Shown here in pieces: positions 6,630 through 8,519 of a stretch of DNA of 8,519 nt (the first letter of the stretch is position 1; each line of letters starts with the position of its first letter). Below the pieces are notes generated by a model, which saw only the letters and a program-made list of their open reading frames with translations, searched no databases and was not told where the DNA came from. This DNA is from Hydrogenophaga sp. (GTDB lineage: Bacteria > Pseudomonadota > Gammaproteobacteria > Burkholderiales > Burkholderiaceae). The position numbers and the translations under genes are program-made. The stretch spans positions 1-8,519 of the forward strand of contig JALOSH010000078.1 in the NCBI GenBank assembly GCA_025458545.1. Direction: 5' to 3'.

Positions 6630-7271
6630 ATGCCAACCCTCCGACTCGGCGACACCGCGCCCGACTTCACCCAGGACTCCACCGAGGGCCCGATCCACTT
6701 CCACGCCTGGGCCGGTGACGCCTGGGTGGTGCTGTTCTCCCACCCGGCCGACTTCACCCCGGTGTGCACCACCGAGCTGGGCAAGACCGCTGCGCTGGCC
6801 ACCGAATTCTCCCGGCGGAACGTCAAGCCCCTGGCGCTGAGCGTGGACCCGCTGGAGTCGCACGGCCCCTGGGTGCTCGACATCAACGACACCCAGAACA
6901 CCACGGTGAACTTCCCCATCCTGGCCGACGCCGACCGCTCGGTGGCCACGCTCTACGACATGATCCACCCCAACGCGTCGGCCACCGCCACGGTGCGCAG
7001 CGTGTTCATCATCGACCCCAGGAAGGTGATCCGCACCACCTTCACCTACCCGGCCAGCACCGGCCGCAACTTCGACGAAATCCTGCGCGTCATCGACTCC
7101 CTGCAGCTGACCGACCGCCACAGGGTGGCCACGCCGGCCAACTGGACCCAGGGGGACGATGTGGTCATCCTGCCCAGCCTGCAGGACCCGGTGGAGCTGG
7201 CCCAGCGGTTTCCGAAAGGGTACCGGGCGGTGCGCTCCTACCTGCGCATCACCCCGCAGCCCGAACGCTGA
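6630..7271 (+). CDS. lsfA: 1-Cys peroxiredoxin, Prx6/LsfA type
   Basis: The gene encodes a 213-residue thiol peroxidase of the Prx6 subfamily that reduces hydrogen peroxide and organic hydroperoxides. The active site FSHPADFTPVCTTE holds peroxidatic Cys46, the only cysteine in the protein, so it is a true 1-Cys enzyme needing an external reductant. Further signs are RSVFIIDPRKVIRTTFTYPASTGRNFDEILRV and the C-terminal dimerisation arm (NWTQGDDVVILPSL). LsfA in Pseudomonas is a Prx6-type protein named for low-sulfur induction, and the ssu setting here fits that. ATG 6630 is chosen because TTGAGGA lies nine or so bases upstream. In-frame TTG codons at 6612 and 6615 would overlap this ribosome-binding site. 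It has its own predicted promoter and is followed after 18 bases by a hydrolase gene. The family is certain; the symbol rests on context. Confidence 0.93.
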   Translation: MPTLRLGDTAPDFTQDSTEGPIHFHAWAGDAWVVLFSHPADFTPVCTTELGKTAALATEFSRRNVKPLALSVDPLESHGPWVLDINDTQNTTVNFPILADADRSVATLYDMIHPNASATATVRSVFIIDPRKVIRTTFTYPASTGRNFDEILRVIDSLQLTDRHRVATPANWTQGDDVVILPSLQDPVELAQRFPKGYRAVRSYLRITPQPER

Positions 7272-7289
7272 GCGCGGAGCCTGGTGTCC

Positions 7290-7853
7290 ATGTCGACCGC
7301 ACCCACCGTTGTCATCGTGCCGGGCTGGCGCAATTCGGGCCCGGGCCACTGGCAGACCCTGTGGTCGGAGGCGCTGCCGAACTGCGTGCGCGTCGAACAG
7401 GACGACTGGGCCACACCCACCCGCAGTACCTGGGTGGCGCGCCTGGGGGAAACCATCGAGCGCATTCCCGGGCCGGTGGTGGTGGTGGCGCACAGCCTGG
7501 GGTGCATCACCACGGCCCACCTTCCCACGAGTACGGCGGGGCGCATCCAGGGCGCGTTGCTGGTGGCGCCGGCAGACCCGGAGCGCCGCAGCATCTTGTG
7601 CGACTTTGCACCTGTGCCTTACCAGCGCCTGTCGTACCGCAGTGTGCTGGTGGCCAGCGGCAACGACCCGTACTGCCCGGTGCGCCAGGCCGGCGCTTAT
7701 GCGCGCGCCTGGGGCTCGGAGTTCGTTCGCCTGAACGCGGCGGGTCACATCAACGTGGCGTCCGGCCATGGCGAATGGCCGCTGGGCCTGGCGCTGTTGC
7801 AGTCGCTCGGTGCCGCCGTTTCCCGGGGTGCACTGGTCGCCGAGCCGCAGTGA
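7290..7853 (+). CDS. RBBP9/YdeN-type small serine hydrolase
   Basis: This is a 187-residue alpha/beta hydrolase of the RBBP9/YdeN family, with no lid domain and no signal peptide, so it is probably cytoplasmic. The opening strand VVIVPGWRNSGPGHWQTLW (7-25) and QDDWATP (37-43) are family hallmarks. The predicted catalytic triad is Ser69 in VVAHSLGC, Asp126 in VASGNDPYCP and His153 in AAGHINVASGHGEWP. Members hydrolyse small esters in vitro, but natural substrates are mostly unknown. It follows the peroxiredoxin by 18 bases and probably shares its promoter, so a job during sulfur starvation is likely, though nothing in the sequence identifies the substrate. Start choice is uncertain: GGAG (7276-7279) is ten bases from ATG 7290 and four from in-frame GTG 7284, which would add two residues. 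ATG is preferred. Confidence 0.88.
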   Translation: MSTAPTVVIVPGWRNSGPGHWQTLWSEALPNCVRVEQDDWATPTRSTWVARLGETIERIPGPVVVVAHSLGCITTAHLPTSTAGRIQGALLVAPADPERRSILCDFAPVPYQRLSYRSVLVASGNDPYCPVRQAGAYARAWGSEFVRLNAAGHINVASGHGEWPLGLALLQSLGAAVSRGALVAEPQ

Positions 7854-7871
7854 ACCCGGCTTTGCCGGCTT
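7853..7871 (+). terminator. Weak candidate terminator hairpin after the hydrolase gene
   Basis: CCGGC (7856-7860) and GCCGG (7864-7868) form a five-pair GC stem around a TTT loop, with a C-C mismatch and two further A-T pairs outside. The following bases (GCTTATGTCT) are only moderately T-rich, so it is at best a weak intrinsic terminator. It begins at the last bases of the hydrolase stop codon and ends just before the next regulatory dyad. Confidence 0.4.
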
Positions 7872-7873
7872 GC

Positions 7874-7892
7874 TTATGTCTCCAGGGAATAA
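7874..7892 (+). promoter_or_regulatory. Predicted LysR-type (CysB/Cbl/SsuR-like) activator box upstream of sbp copy 2
   Basis: TTATGTCTCCAGGGAATAA keeps the TTAT-N11-ATAA frame of the dyad at 6536-6554, with 12 of 19 bases identical. The inner dyad is poorer than in the first copy. Distance to the downstream TTGGTG (19 bases between) and to the start codon (94 bases from the first T) is exactly the same as in the first copy, which is the main evidence that this is a real site. Binding by a sulfur regulator is inferred. Confidence 0.6.
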
Positions 7893-7911
7893 AGAAACAA
7901 AAACAAAGTCG

Positions 7912-7940
7912 TTGGTGCGCGCGCTCCGCACATCCAGAAT
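7912..7940 (+). promoter_or_regulatory. Predicted sigma-70-type promoter of sbp copy 2
   Basis: TTGGTG (7912-7917) and CAGAAT (7935-7940) are separated by 17 bases, in exact register with the peroxiredoxin promoter. The 10-mer GTCGTTGGTG (7908-7917) is identical in both. The -10-like hexamer keeps A, A, A and T at positions 2, 4, 5 and 6 of the consensus in both copies. The predicted start is near 7947, about 20 bases before the ATG. Confidence 0.55.
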
Positions 7941-7967
7941 CCCGCCACTCTCTCCATTGGATCCACC

Positions 7968-8519
7968 ATGAACCAACGTCTCAAACCCTTCCTCGGCGCC
8001 CTGACCCTGTTCACCGCCTCGCTCGCCTCCGCGCAGACCAGTCTGCTCAACGTGTCCTACGACGTCTCGCGCGAGTTCTACAAGGATTTCAACGCCGCCT
8101 TCGTGGCGCACTACAAGCAGACCACCGGCAAGGACATCAAGGTCGACCAGTCGCACGCCGGCTCCAGCGCCCAGGCGCGTGCCGTGGCCGACGGCCTCGA
8201 TGCCGACGTGGTGACCTTCAACACCACCACCGACGTGCAGTTCCTGGCCGACAAGGGCGTGGTGGCCGCCGACTGGGCGCAACGCTTCCCGCACGGCGCA
8301 TCGCCCACGACCTCCACCATGCTGTTCCTGGTGCGCAACGGCAACCCCAAGGGCATCAAGGACTGGGATGACCTCATCAAGCCCGGCGTGCAGGTGGTGG
8401 TGGTCAACCCCAAGACCGGCGGCAACGGCCGCATGGCGTATCTTGCCGCCTGGGGTCAGGTGCGTGCCAAGGGCGGCACCGACGAGCAGGCCGCCGAATT
8501 CGTGCGTGCCCTCTACAAA
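7968..8519 (+). CDS. sbp: Periplasmic sulfate-binding protein, copy 2 (3' end missing)
   Basis: These are the first 184 residues of a second Sbp-family protein, open to the window's end. The Sec signal peptide is clear: basic MNQRLK, a hydrophobic core and ASA|Q after residue 22. Family hallmarks follow: LLNVSYDVSREFYKDFN (Asp32), QSHAGSSAQARAV (Ser66), DADVVTFN, FLVRNGNPKGIKDWDDLIKPGVQVVVVNPKT (120-150) and YLAAWG. Compared from memory with Salmonella/E. coli Sbp, the ligand residues Asp11 and Ser45 are kept as Asp32 and Ser66, but the Ser130-Gly-Gly loop reads Gly151-Gly-Asn here. The start ATG 7968 gives the proper leader, although the ribosome-binding site (TTGGAT) is weak. The fragment ends where copy 1 begins, and the short overlap shows the two are clearly diverged. 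cysT, cysW and cysA probably follow outside the window. Confidence 0.93.
   Translation, partial: MNQRLKPFLGALTLFTASLASAQTSLLNVSYDVSREFYKDFNAAFVAHYKQTTGKDIKVDQSHAGSSAQARAVADGLDADVVTFNTTTDVQFLADKGVVAADWAQRFPHGASPTTSTMLFLVRNGNPKGIKDWDDLIKPGVQVVVVNPKTGGNGRMAYLAAWGQVRAKGGTDEQAAEFVRALYK

Noticed and set aside
6594..8294. 566-codon minus-strand open frame opposite the peroxiredoxin, hydrolase and sbp copy 2
   Set aside because: It crosses three recognised genes and both regulatory gaps, and its composition is that of an antisense shadow (Gly, His, Arg, Val-rich). No family motif is visible.
1..8519. Mobile elements, tRNA or rRNA genes, CRISPR arrays, toxin-antitoxin or defence genes
   Set aside because: I looked on both strands and saw no repeats, cloverleaf signatures, transposase motifs or codon-usage break that would support any of these.

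Overview
The window is high-GC, densely coded DNA with every recognisable gene on the + strand. Gene order and protein character suggest a betaproteobacterium of the Burkholderiales, probably Comamonadaceae-like; this is inferred from familiarity with the families, since no database could be searched. The theme is sulfur scavenging during sulfate limitation. There is no tRNA, rRNA, CRISPR array, insertion sequence or phage gene that I can see.

Layout: (1) bases 1-514 are the 3' part of a periplasmic sulfate-binding protein gene (sbp copy 1). (2) Bases 554-6518 are an alkanesulfonate (ssu) cluster: ssuE (FMN reductase), two tandem ssuA-type binding proteins, ssuD (FMNH2-dependent monooxygenase), ssuC (permease), ssuB (ATPase) and ssuF (71-residue TOBE/Mop-type protein). 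Spacing is tight, with ATGA start/stop overlaps at ssuA2/ssuD and ssuC/ssuB. (3) Bases 6519-7853 are a regulatory gap, a 1-Cys peroxiredoxin of the Prx6/LsfA type, and a small RBBP9/YdeN-type serine hydrolase. (4) Bases 7854-8519 are a second regulatory gap and the 5' part of a second, diverged sbp gene that runs off the window.

How the genes work together: SsuA proteins capture sulfonates in the periplasm and SsuBC imports them. SsuE supplies FMNH2, and SsuD uses it with O2 to release sulfite and an aldehyde. The Sbp proteins serve sulfate uptake, and their permease and ATPase genes (cysTWA) presumably lie outside the window. The peroxiredoxin probably protects against peroxide during sulfur starvation, when reduced flavin and O2 are used together.

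The most interesting signal is non-coding. The two regulatory gaps (upstream of the peroxiredoxin and of sbp copy 2) carry the same promoter architecture and align without a gap. Each has a dyad TTAT-N11-ATAA, then 19 bases, then a -35-like TTGGTG inside a shared 10-mer, then a 17-base spacer, then a NANAAT -10-like element. The distance from dyad to start codon is the same in both (94 bases). This looks like a LysR-type (CysB/Cbl/SsuR-like) activator box placed near -64, and it puts the peroxiredoxin, the uncharacterised hydrolase and sbp copy 2 in one predicted sulfur-starvation regulon. I see no wholly new system. The rest is a recognisable sulfonate/sulfate cluster with some unusual details.
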